Positions 45,299 to 53,457 of a stretch of 53,508 bases of DNA are shown in pieces. Under the pieces are notes generated by a model, which saw nothing but the letters and a program-made list of their open reading frames with translations, made no database searches and was not told the DNA's origin. Numbering within the stretch: position 1 is the first letter of the stretch; the number at the start of each line of letters is the position of its first letter. The stretch is from an uncultured Clostridium sp. (lineage in GTDB: Bacteria > Bacillota > Clostridia > TANB77 > CAG-508), in NCBI GenBank assembly GCA_948468275.1, contig CAOKHI010000007.1, forward strand, positions 1 to 53,508, given 5' to 3'. The position numbers and the translations under genes are program-made.

Positions 45299-46753
45299 TT
45301 ACTTTTTATAATAAAACTCTGTATTTTTATTAACCTGCTCTTTTAAAATGTCTATATCCCCTTCTATGTATTTTATAATACTGGTCTTTCCACTATATGA
45401 ATTTAAGTATACAAAATCTCCAACTACTTCATATCTTCCATTCATTTCATCTTCATTTTCTTGTGAATTTATACCTATTGATTTACTATATGTTCCATCT
45501 TTATTTAATATTATAGAGCCTCCATATTTTGAACCACCTGAACCAAAAAATGTGGATAAAGGAACATTTTCATTATTATTTTTTGCATTATATATTTTCC
45601 ATTTACCTTCTAAAATTTGACTCTTTTTTTCATTTTCTAAATTTGCTTCTTCTACTTTTTCTATATCTTCTTTTGGTATTTGTTTAGACTCTATTTCATC
45701 AGTTTTAGCTTTTACTGGCTTTATTATGAATGGAAGTATACATCCTAATATAATGATTAATATCGTAATTGTAGTTAACATACTATATTTTTTAAATCTA
45801 GTTGATATTTTTATCTTTTTTATTCTTCTTTCCATATTTTTATTATCATCTGTTATATACAACATTTTGGTAGCTACTTTTTGTGAATTATATGTTTGTA
45901 ATAAGTTTATTAGTGTTAGACCATATCTCTTCTTTTCGTCTTTATTCATTCTATTTAATGCTATTTCATCTGTTGCAAGTTCCATTTCTTGTCTTATTTT
46001 TTTGAAAACTCTGTATATAATAGGATTAAACCAATGTATGGCAGTGATAATTAACAAAAAATAATTAGTTATCATATCTTTTCTCTTGTAATGTGATAAT
46101 TCATGCATAAATACATTTTTTATTGTATCATTATCTTGTTTTATAAAGTCTTTTGATATAAGTATTTTGGGTCTTATTATTCCATGTATACATGGTGACA
46201 TATTAAAATTCTGCAATTTTATTTCTACTTTTTTATTAATATTCAATTTATTTTTACATTTTATTAATATTATTTTCATCCTACTGTCTTGTAAATTTTC
46301 TAAATTGCGAATCGTATGTTTTAATTTAATATTTCCTATTATATATGTAGATGTAAAAATAAATAATCCTATTAGCCATACTATTGGCATAATGTTATTT
46401 ATTGTAATATCACATGATTGTATTCTTTGTGTATTTTCTTGTACTTCTATATCGCCTGTTTTAATATAATTTATTGTATGTGCACAATTTAATGTAGTTT
46501 CTACTTTGTCTATTACTGAACTCATAGTAATATCATTATTTATATTAATTTGAATTCTACTAATTGGTATCATAAAAAATAATAATGGAATTACCCACAT
46601 TATGCATTTCCATTTTGCTGTAAGTTTATTATCAAAAAACTTTGTTATTAGTAAAACTATTACTCCTATTATTGTTCCTATTATTGACATATATAATATT
46701 TTATAGAAAATTGGAGATATTACATTACTAATATTAATTAATATTTCTAGCAT
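45299..46753 (-). CDS. BlaR1-like M56 membrane metalloprotease
   Basis: 484 residues. Four N-terminal membrane helices surround a cytoplasmic M56 protease domain with zinc motif HELSH (217-221) and the downstream EMELATDEIAL Glu/Asp region. Then a fourth helix near 325-347 and an external C-terminal domain of about 130 residues. In true BlaR1/MecR1 that domain is a penicillin-binding fold with an STxK serine; here it is shorter and begins GKWKIYNAKNNNENVPLSTF, with GGSIILNKDGTYSKSIG, a lipocalin-like beta pattern without STxK. So it is probably a signal-activated protease that cleaves the repressor encoded just before it, but the signal need not be a beta-lactam. Confidence 0.85.
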   Translation of the reverse strand: MLEILINISNVISPIFYKILYMSIIGTIIGVIVLLITKFFDNKLTAKWKCIMWVIPLLFFMIPISRIQININNDITMSSVIDKVETTLNCAHTINYIKTGDIEVQENTQRIQSCDITINNIMPIVWLIGLFIFTSTYIIGNIKLKHTIRNLENLQDSRMKIILIKCKNKLNINKKVEIKLQNFNMSPCIHGIIRPKILISKDFIKQDNDTIKNVFMHELSHYKRKDMITNYFLLIITAIHWFNPIIYRVFKKIRQEMELATDEIALNRMNKDEKKRYGLTLINLLQTYNSQKVATKMLYITDDNKNMERRIKKIKISTRFKKYSMLTTITILIIILGCILPFIIKPVKAKTDEIESKQIPKEDIEKVEEANLENEKKSQILEGKWKIYNAKNNNENVPLSTFFGSGGSKYGGSIILNKDGTYSKSIGINSQENEDEMNGRYEVVGDFVYLNSYSGKTSIIKYIEGDIDILKEQVNKNTEFYYKK

Positions 46754-46755
46754 AA

Positions 46756-47130
46756 TTATTCCTCACTTTCTAATATATCTATTAATTTTTGTAATTCTTC
46801 TTTTGAAACTTTTTTATTTTCTACAAAGTTTAATAATAAATTTCCCATTTTTCCATTATACAATTTATTTAAAAATGTTTCATTTTGATTTGTTAAAAAC
46901 TTGTTTTTATTTACTTTAGGTATATATACTGTATCTTTAGAATTTATCTTTTTAGATGCAACAGAACCTTTTATAATTAACCTTCTTAATAAAGTCTTTA
47001 CAGTATTTCGATTTTTATCTGTATTACTACTTAGTTTTTCTATAATTGTATTTAAGTCACATTGTTTATTTTCCCATAATACTTTCATAATTTCTAATTC
47101 TGCATCTGTTATATCGTATTTATCTTGCAT
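46756..47130 (-). CDS. BlaI/MecI/CopY-family repressor
   Basis: 124 residues: winged helix-turn-helix (DITDAELEIMKVLWENKQCD, RNTVKTLLRRLIIKGSVASK) and a C-terminal dimerisation helix (LLLNFVENKKVSKEELQKLI). The stop is two bases before the BlaR1-like start, so they are one operon. Its promoter contains GATTAC-N4-GTAATC dyads, the same as the asnB promoter, predicting autoregulation and control of asnB. Inactivation is expected by proteolysis through the partner protease. Confidence 0.9.
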   Translation of the reverse strand: MQDKYDITDAELEIMKVLWENKQCDLNTIIEKLSSNTDKNRNTVKTLLRRLIIKGSVASKKINSKDTVYIPKVNKNKFLTNQNETFLNKLYNGKMGNLLLNFVENKKVSKEELQKLIDILESEE

Positions 47131-47151
47131 AAAATTTACCTCCTATATACA

Positions 47152-47181
47152 GATTACTTTCGTAATCCGTATATAGATTAC
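47152..47181 (-). promoter_or_regulatory. BlaI-type operator of blaI-blaR1
   Basis: GATTAC-TTTC-GTAATC (47152-47167) followed by a further GATTAC at 47176-47181. The right part covers the -10 hexamer, so binding would block RNA polymerase. Confidence 0.7.
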
Positions 47182-47203
47182 ATTATTTAACATATTTTGT
47201 CAA
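47175..47203 (-). promoter_or_regulatory. SigA promoter of blaI-blaR1
   Basis: TTGACA (47203-47198), 17 bp, TAATCT (47180-47175) on the minus strand. Same -35, spacing and -10 as the asnB promoter. It begins just inside the asnB 3' flank. Confidence 0.7.
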
Positions 47204-47207
47204 GATT

Positions 47208-49024
47208 TTATCTAAAGAATACCTCATACCACTTTATAAAACAATATATTGTCCATACTTTTTTATAATTATCTTTTTTGTTATTTTTATGCTGTTGTAA
47301 TAACTTTAACACATATTTTTGGTTAAAAAATTGTTCTACATATGATTTACTTATTGTTTGTTTTATTTCATTATATATTTCATCTTGCCTCATCCATTCT
47401 CTTAGTGGTACTGGAAATCCTAATTTTTTCTTTTTATATGAATCATTTGGTATATCTTTTTTAGCAGCTTCTCTTAATGCTATTTTTGTATTGTTTTTTG
47501 AAACTTTATATTTGGTTGGTATTGTTCTTGATATATTAAATACTTCTTTATCTACAAATGGTGTTCTTGCTTCTATTGAATTTGCCATTGTCATTTTATC
47601 CACTTTTAAAAGAATATTCTTCACCATCCAATATTTTATATCTATTGCTTGCATTTTTGTTATATTGCTTTCATTTTTATGCTGATTAAATACTTGTTTT
47701 GTTATTTCTTCATTTTTTATATTATTCTTAAAATTTAATACTTTCTGTGCTTCTTTTTTGCTAAATACTTTATTAACCCCTACATAGTTTTGCTGTAATT
47801 TTGTACCTCTTCTTACTATAAAATTTATTCCTTTTATCTCTGGAAAAATTTTAAAAATTCTTGCTAATATATTTCTAATTGGATATGGTACTCTATTATA
47901 GATTTTTAAATCTATTTGCTCCTTGTATGTATTATACCCTCCAAAAAACTCATCTGCCCCCTTCTCCAGATATTATTACTTTTACATCTTTACTAGCCTG
48001 TTTTGCTAAAAAATACAATGATACTGCTGAAGGATCTGCTAATGGCTCGTCCATATAATATAAAATTTGTGGAACTGCTTTTATGTATTCTTCTTTTTTT
48101 AAATTCTTTATAATATTTTCTATTCCTAATTTTTTTGTTAGGCTTTTGGTAAATATCGTTTCACTATATTTACTATAGTTATATCCAATTGTATATGTCT
48201 TGTTTGGTTTTGCCAAACTTACCAAATATGAAGAATCTACTCCACTAGACAAAAATGCTCCAACTTCAACATCACTTTTCAAGTGATATTTTATAGAATC
48301 CTTCATAGTATAACTTATTTGTTCTATTAATTTATCAAAATCTATATCTTTTTCTTCAAACTTTATATCATAGTATTTTTGTATTTTCATCTGATTATCT
48401 TTATATGTTAAACTACATCCTTCTTTTAAAGAATATACATTTTTGAAAAAAGTTTCTTGTGTTGGTGTAAAACTAAATGTTAAGTATGGTCCGAAGTAAA
48501 TTTGTGTTTAAATCTTTTTCAAAATCTGGATGTTCTATAAATGCTTTTATTTCTGATGCAAACATAAATACTTTATCTGATTTATAATAATAAAGTGGTT
48601 TTATTCCAAAATTATCACGAGCACAAAACAATGTATTATTCTTTTTATTCCATATTGCAAAAGCAAACATCCCCCTTAACTTTTTAGGTAAATTATCTCC
48701 CCATTGCTCGTATCCATGCAGTAATACTTCTGTATCACTATTTGTGCTAAATGTATGATGTTTTTCTTCTAATTCTTTTTTTAATTCTAAATAATTATAT
48801 ATCTCTCCATTGAATATAACAATTATATTTTTATCTTTGCTTATCATCGGTTGTTTTCCATTATCTAAGTCTATTATAGCTAATCTACGATGACCTAACG
48901 CAATTTGTTCATCTATATAATAACCAACTTCGTCTTTTCCTCTATGAATAATTCTATTTGTCATTTTCTCTATAATTTTTGATTTATCCTTTTCTACACT
49001 TAAAAATCCTACTATTCCACACAT
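47208..49024 (-). CDS. asnB: Asparagine synthase-type amidotransferase, interrupted twice
   Basis: Glutamine-dependent amidotransferase. N-terminal class II domain with catalytic Cys2 (MCGIVGFLS) and GHRRLAIIDL, FNGEIYNYLEL; C-terminal synthetase domain with PP-loop FLSSGVDSSYL, DEPLADPSAVSLY and ISGEGADEFFGGYNTY. The frame breaks at CGG (48493-48491), where skipping C gives NTNLLGPYLTFSFTPTQETF, and at a five-G run (47961-47957), where removing one G restores GEGADEFFGG. With both corrections the protein is 604 residues, the normal length. AsnB relatives make asparagine or amidate peptidoglycan diaminopimelate; sharing an operator with a BlaI-like system favours the wall role (inference). 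Confidence 0.85.
47957..47961 (-). other. Second frame break in asnB (five-G run)
   Basis: Zero frame: GGA GAA GGG GGC AGA TGA. With one G fewer: GGA GAA GGG GCA GAT GAG (GEGADE). The extra base precedes a Gly codon as at the CGG sites, but is G, not C, and a homopolymer miscount is possible. Confidence 0.7.
48491..48493 (-). other. CGG +1 shift point in asnB
   Basis: Codon 178. Zero frame: TTA CTT CGG ACC ATA CTT AAC ATT TAG. Skipping C: TTA CTT GGA CCA TAC TTA (LLGPYL). Confidence 0.8.
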
Positions 49025-49052
49025 ATTATTACCTCCAATTCTATATTAATCA

Positions 49053-49095
49053 GATTACAATTGTAACCTTTATTTATTAGATTACAACTGTAATC
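49053..49095 (-). promoter_or_regulatory. Two BlaI-type operators before asnB
   Basis: GATTAC-AATT-GTAACC (49053-49068) and GATTAC-AACT-GTAATC (49080-49095), centres 27 bp apart. Both contain TACANNTGTA, the consensus of BlaI/CopY-family operators. The second overlaps the asnB -10. Confidence 0.8.
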
Positions 49096-49107
49096 TAATT
49101 TTGTCAA
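49079..49107 (-). promoter_or_regulatory. SigA promoter of asnB
   Basis: TTGACA (49107-49102), 17 bp, TAATCT (49084-49079) on the minus strand. Confidence 0.72.
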
Positions 49108-49135
49108 GTATTTTCACAATTTTTTTATTTTTTGA

Positions 49136-49165
49136 TTGACTTTTCATATAAAAATACTGTACAAT
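49136..49165 (+). promoter_or_regulatory. SigA promoter of the sortase gene
   Basis: TTGACT (49136-49141), 18 bp, TACAAT (49160-49165), divergent from asnB; the BlaI-type operators lie about 40 bp upstream and do not overlap it. Confidence 0.65.
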
Positions 49166-49198
49166 ATGCGTGTTAACAATTAACTTTGGAGGTTATTA

Positions 49199-49924
49199 AT
49201 GAATCAAATTTTGTCTATAAATAATTTGGAATATAAAAATACAAATAATAGTAATATTAAAAATACCAACAAAATGAATTATATTAAAATCATTACTTTT
49301 ATAGTTTTTATATTTATTTTGTGTACTATAATTTCATATAACATATATGCTACTACTAACACTTCTAGTTTCGAACCTATATCATTACTACTATATAATA
49401 GTAATTTGCAAAATGATATTTCTAGTACTTCTTTTCAATCTGATTTAGAAAATAATGTAGTAGTTAATGATATTTATACAAATAATACTATTAGTATTAA
49501 TGCTAGTACTAACGAAAACAATAATGAAAATAGTTCTGTATACACAATTGCTACATTAAATATTCCTTCTTTAAATATAAAATACCCTGTACTTTCTGAA
49601 ACATCTGAGAGTTTGCTTAAGGTTTCTTTGAATAAGTATTGGGGAGGTAATCCAAACGAAGTAGGTAATTTTTGCATTGTAGGTCATAATTATAAAAATA
49701 ACAAATTTTTTGGTGGTCTTCGTAATATTAAAAAAGGTGCAATTGTTGAACTTACAGATTTAAATAAAAATACTTTAAAATATAAAGTATATGATACTTT
49801 TATTGCTGACCCTTATGATACATCATGTACTAGTCAATTAACAGATGGTCATACAGATGTAACATTAATTACCTGTTACAATTCTGGTAAACAACGTTTT
49901 GTTGTAAAAGCACGAGCATATTAA
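49199..49924 (+). CDS. Sortase (class B/D-like transpeptidase)
   Basis: Anchors surface proteins by cutting LPXTG-type signals and joining them to peptidoglycan. 241 residues: cytoplasmic tail, one membrane helix (about 29-50), an Asn/Ser-rich stalk, and the sortase barrel (about 115-241) with catalytic H163 (IVGHNY), C226 (LITCYN) and R233 (KQRFVVKA). The ITCYNSGKQR spacing suits class D or a general single-copy sortase, but I cannot fix the class. The LPKTG protein at 20352 is a candidate substrate. Confidence 0.88.
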   Translation: MNQILSINNLEYKNTNNSNIKNTNKMNYIKIITFIVFIFILCTIISYNIYATTNTSSFEPISLLLYNSNLQNDISSTSFQSDLENNVVVNDIYTNNTISINASTNENNNENSSVYTIATLNIPSLNIKYPVLSETSESLLKVSLNKYWGGNPNEVGNFCIVGHNYKNNKFFGGLRNIKKGAIVELTDLNKNTLKYKVYDTFIADPYDTSCTSQLTDGHTDVTLITCYNSGKQRFVVKARAY

Positions 49925-50022
49925 ACAGTAATAAATCAAATTCTTTATGTTTAATGGACGAGTAATACTCGCCATTACTAATTTGTAAACATTAAATAAA
50001 TTTAAAGTTAGGAGCAGGTATT

Positions 50023-50727
50023 ATGCAAAAAATCCTTGGGTTTATGAGAAAAGCAATTGAAGATTATGGTATGATTGATGAAAATGATAAAATCGCTATT
50101 GGCTTATCTGGTGGAAAAGATTCTATTACTTTACTTATGGGTTTTAAAAATTTACAACGTTTTTATCCTAAAAAATTCGATATTATAGCTGTTAGTATTA
50201 ACCCTGGTTTTGAATTTTTTGATTTAAATTTTTTAAAAGAAACTTGTAAAAATTTAGATGTTCCTTTTTTTTGTGAAGATAGCCATATTAAAGAAATTGT
50301 TTTTGATATAAGAAATGAAAAAAATCCTTGTTCTTTATGTGCTAATTTACGACGTGGTATTTTAAATAGTATAGCTATTCGTGAAGGATGTAATAAAATT
50401 GCTTTAGGCCATAATGAAGATGATGTTTTAGAAACATTTATGCTTAATTTATTGTATACAGGTAGTATTTCTACATTTGCTCCTATTAGTTATATGGATA
50501 GATCTAACATTACACTTATTCGTCCACTTATTTATGCACCTGAAAAGTATATACGAAACTTTGTTAAGAGAAATAATATTAAAGTTATGAATAAATCTTG
50601 CCCTATGGATGGTGTTTCTAAAAGAGAAGATATGAAAAAAATGATTAAAGATTTACAACTCGATATACCACATATAAGAGCAAATTTATATGGAGCTATT
50701 AAACGTAATATAGATGGTTGGAAATAA
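50023..50727 (+). CDS. TtcA-like PP-loop ATPase
   Basis: 234 residues of the TtcA/TtuA family of tRNA thiolation enzymes. PP-loop IAIGLSGGKDSITLL (SGGKDS at 29-34) for adenylating the target base, a Cys pair CSLC about 70 residues on that can hold an iron-sulfur cluster or persulfide, and GHNEDDVLETFMLNLLYTG. TtcA makes 2-thiocytidine at position 32 of some tRNAs; the exact base here is inferred from family. Located between sortase and the clpE-like gene, its own ribosome site AGGAG. Confidence 0.85.
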   Translation: MQKILGFMRKAIEDYGMIDENDKIAIGLSGGKDSITLLMGFKNLQRFYPKKFDIIAVSINPGFEFFDLNFLKETCKNLDVPFFCEDSHIKEIVFDIRNEKNPCSLCANLRRGILNSIAIREGCNKIALGHNEDDVLETFMLNLLYTGSISTFAPISYMDRSNITLIRPLIYAPEKYIRNFVKRNNIKVMNKSCPMDGVSKREDMKKMIKDLQLDIPHIRANLYGAIKRNIDGWK

Positions 50728-50813
50728 TTAGCATTATAAATTTTGATTGACTTTATAGTATTTTTACTGTATTATTATTCTTAATAAATTTATATAAAAG
50801 GAGACAAAATTTT

Positions 50814-53118
50814 ATGCAATGTTCAGTTTGTAAGAAAAATCCTGCAATTATTTTTGTTCATAAACTAGATAATGAAGGTAATAATAAATTAGAAGGATTT
50901 TGCTATTCTTGTGCTAAAGAAAAAGGAATTAATCCTTTGGAAACTTTAGCAAATCAGTCTATGGCTTTAGAAAACGATAGTGTTAATTTAGACGATATGG
51001 CAAGTCAATTTGAATCTATTTTCAATGATTTAGCTGAAAGTTTAGCAAATAAAGATTTTAGTATAGATGGAGTGTCTGCTAATGCTATTCCTATTGGTGC
51101 TATATTAGGAAATTCAATTTCTAATAATACTTCTGATACTGAAAAAAATGATGATAACACTAATAATTCCAATAAAAAAGTTAAAGTAGATAAAAAGGTT
51201 AAGCAAAAAAAGACCAAATACTTGGACACTTATGGTACAAATTTAACTTCTAAAGCAAAAAATAATGAATTAGATGTTGTTATTGGTAGAGATAAAGAAA
51301 TTGGTAGAATTATTCAAGTATTAAATAGACGTTCTAAAAATAATCCTTGTTTAATTGGTGAACCTGGTGTTGGAAAAACAGCAATTGCACAAGGTCTTGC
51401 TATTCGAATTGCAAATCAAAAAGTTCCTGCTAAACTTTTAAACAAAGAAGTATATTTACTTGATATGACAAGTATTGTTGCAGGTACTCAATTTAGAGGT
51501 CAATTTGAAGGAAGAATGAAAGCTATTATAGATGAATGTAAAGCACTGCGGTAATATTATTTTAGTTATAGACGAAATACATAATATTATGGGAGCAGGT
51601 GATGCGGAACATTCTATGAATGCTGCAAATATTTTAAAACCATCTCTTGCAAATGGTGAAATTCAATTAATTGGTACTACTACTTTAAGAGAATATAGAA
51701 AATATATAGAAAAAGATACTGCATTAGAAAGACGTTTTCAACCTGTTACAGTTGATGAACCAACTATTGATGATACAATTAAAATATTAGAAGGAATTAA
51801 AAAGTATTATGAAGATTATCATAAAGTAAAAATCTCTAATAGTGTTATTGAAAATACTGTTATAATGTCTGAAAAGTATATTCATGATAGATTTTTACCA
51901 GATAAGGCTATAGATATTTTAGATGAAGCTTGCTCAAGAATTAATTTAAATAATAAAGATTTATATAAATTAGAGTTACTAAAAAATAAATTAAAAATTA
52001 TTCAAGAAGAAAAAGAAGAAGCTGCAACTGCGGATTCAACAGAAGACTATCAAAAAGCTGCTGATTTAAAAACTCAAGAATGTAAAATAACAGATGAAAT
52101 AAATACTCTTTTAGCAAAAATGAAACCACAACAATTAAGTATTCAAGATATAGCTTTAGTAATTGAACATTGGACTAAAATTCCTGTTAAGAAAATTACA
52201 GAAGAAGAAACTAAAAAGCTTCTAAATCTTGAAAATAACTTACATAACAGAGTAATTGGTCAATTTGATGCTGTTAATGCTGTTTCAAGAGCAATTAGAC
52301 GTAATCGTGCAGGATTAAAAAGTACTAAAAGACCACCATCTTTTATATTTGTTGGGCCAACTGGTGTTGGTAAAACAGAACTTGCAAAATCCCTTGCTTA
52401 TGAAATGTTTGGTTCTGATGATGCAATTATTAGAATAGATATGTCTGAATATATGGAAAGTCATTCAACTTCTAAGCTTATAGGTTCTCCTCCTGGATAT
52501 GTTGGATATGATGATGCAGGTCAACTTACTGAAAAGGTGAAACGTAAACCTTATTCAATAATACTTTTAGATGAAATTGAAAAAGCTCATCCAGATGTGT
52601 TTAATATGCTTCTTCAAGTATTAGATGATGGTAGACTTACTGATTCGCAAGGAAATAGTGTAAATTTTGAAAATACTATTATAATTATGACTTCTAATGC
52701 TGGTTCTAATTTGAATGGTAATTCTATTGGATTTGGAAAGCAAACTATTGATAAATCTAAAACATATGATAGTTTAAAAGAACTTTTTAGACCAGAGTTT
52801 CTAAATAGGATTGATGAAATAATTGTTTTTGATAGTCTAACACAAGAACAATTAATTGAAATAGTTGATTTAATGTTAAATGATACAAAAAAGGCTCTTG
52901 ATAATAAAAATATTATAATGGAAATATCTAAAAAAGCTAAAGAATATTTATTATCTAAGGGTACAGATTATAAATATGGAGCTCGTCCATTAAGACGTGC
53001 AATTCAAAGAAATGTAGAAGATATTTTATCTGAAATGATTTTAAAGGGCGAGTTATTAGATGGGCAGACTGTTTGTATAGATTGTGTAGATAATGAATTA
53101 GTGTTTAAATGTAGTTAG
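50814..53118 (+). CDS. clpE: ClpE-type AAA+ chaperone with +1 shift
   Basis: Hsp100 unfoldase that feeds proteins to ClpP. N-terminal zinc finger CSVC (C3, C6) and CYSC (C30, C33) instead of Clp-N repeats, which marks ClpE. First AAA+ domain with Walker [10 protein letters not shown] and Walker [15 protein letters not shown]; a UVR-like segment ([15 protein letters not shown]); second domain with [22 protein letters not shown] and arginine-finger region. Just before the first Walker B the frame hits CGG TAA (51549-51554). Skipping C gives [20 protein letters not shown] and a 767-residue protein. Two separate proteins are unlikely, because the break falls inside the ATPase core. Confidence 0.88.
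51549..51551 (+). other. CGG +1 shift point in clpE
   Basis: Codon 246. Zero frame: GCA CTG CGG TAA. Skipping C: GCA CTG GGT AAT ATT (ALGNI). The CGG is followed immediately by a stop, reminiscent of prfB-type arrangements. It is the only shift site on the plus strand. Confidence 0.82.
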
Positions 53119-53135
53119 AAAAAAGTAAAATAATC

Positions 53136-53207
53136 GATGAGATAGTGTAAAATGAAGTGTGTAAGTTAAAAATTCAAAACTTATGCACTTTATTTTTCAC
53201 TATCATC
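53136..53207 (+). terminator. Large hairpin after clpE
   Basis: GATGAGATAGTG pairs with CACTATCATC at the base and AAGTGTGTAAGTT with AACTTATGCACTT higher up (one mismatch). It begins 17 bases after the clpE stop. No T run follows, so efficiency is uncertain. Confidence 0.5.
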
Positions 53208-53291
53208 TTAATATATAATTTGATTAAAACTGATTTATTTTATGAAATATTACAACAAATAACCTCATAGAATTATTGGTAAATTATGTAA

Positions 53292-53333
53292 AACGTTGCC
53301 ATTTAATAAATATCATTTTTAAATGGCAACGTT
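53292..53333. repeat. Perfect 15-bp hairpin
   Basis: AACGTTGCCATTTAA/TTAAATGGCAACGTT with a 12-base loop. Its right arm overlaps the first three bases of the truncated 181-bp repeat. Confidence 0.6.
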
Positions 53334-53391
53334 ACAGTTCACAGCATATATAATAAAATCCGCTACGGCTAAGTAATATATTTTATTTTTT
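53331..53391. repeat. 181-bp structured repeat, truncated copy 3
   Basis: The first 61 bases of the element, identical to copy 2 as far as the TTTTATTTTTT run, then unrelated sequence. The GC-rich core and right end are missing. Confidence 0.8.
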
Positions 53392-53409
53392 GCTATAAAT
53401 AATATATTT

Positions 53410-53444
53410 AAAAGATGCAAGAAAATTAAACTTGCATCTTTTAT
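53410..53444 (-). terminator. Terminator of the edge gene
   Basis: AAAAGATGCAAG/CTTGCATCTTTT stem with a 9-base loop and T-rich flank on the minus strand, just after the stop of the partial gene at the right edge. Confidence 0.75.
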
Positions 53445-53457
53445 TTTATATTATTTT

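Noticed and set aside
45299..46753. A true beta-lactam sensor BlaR1
   Set aside because: The external domain is too short and has no STxK serine motif, so only the protease half matches BlaR1.
47208..49024. asnB as three small genes
   Set aside because: The fragments have no own ribosome sites and rebuild one standard-length asparagine synthase family protein in order.
677..51551. CGG reassigned to another amino acid or to stop
   Set aside because: Reassignment to an amino acid would keep the zero frame, but the conserved protein continues in +1 at all seven sites.
677..51551. Classic P-site slippage on a shared heptamer
   Set aside because: The codons before CGG differ at nearly every site (ATG, GCA, GAA, TCT, CTT, CTG) and mostly cannot re-pair one base downstream, so there is no common slippery sequence.
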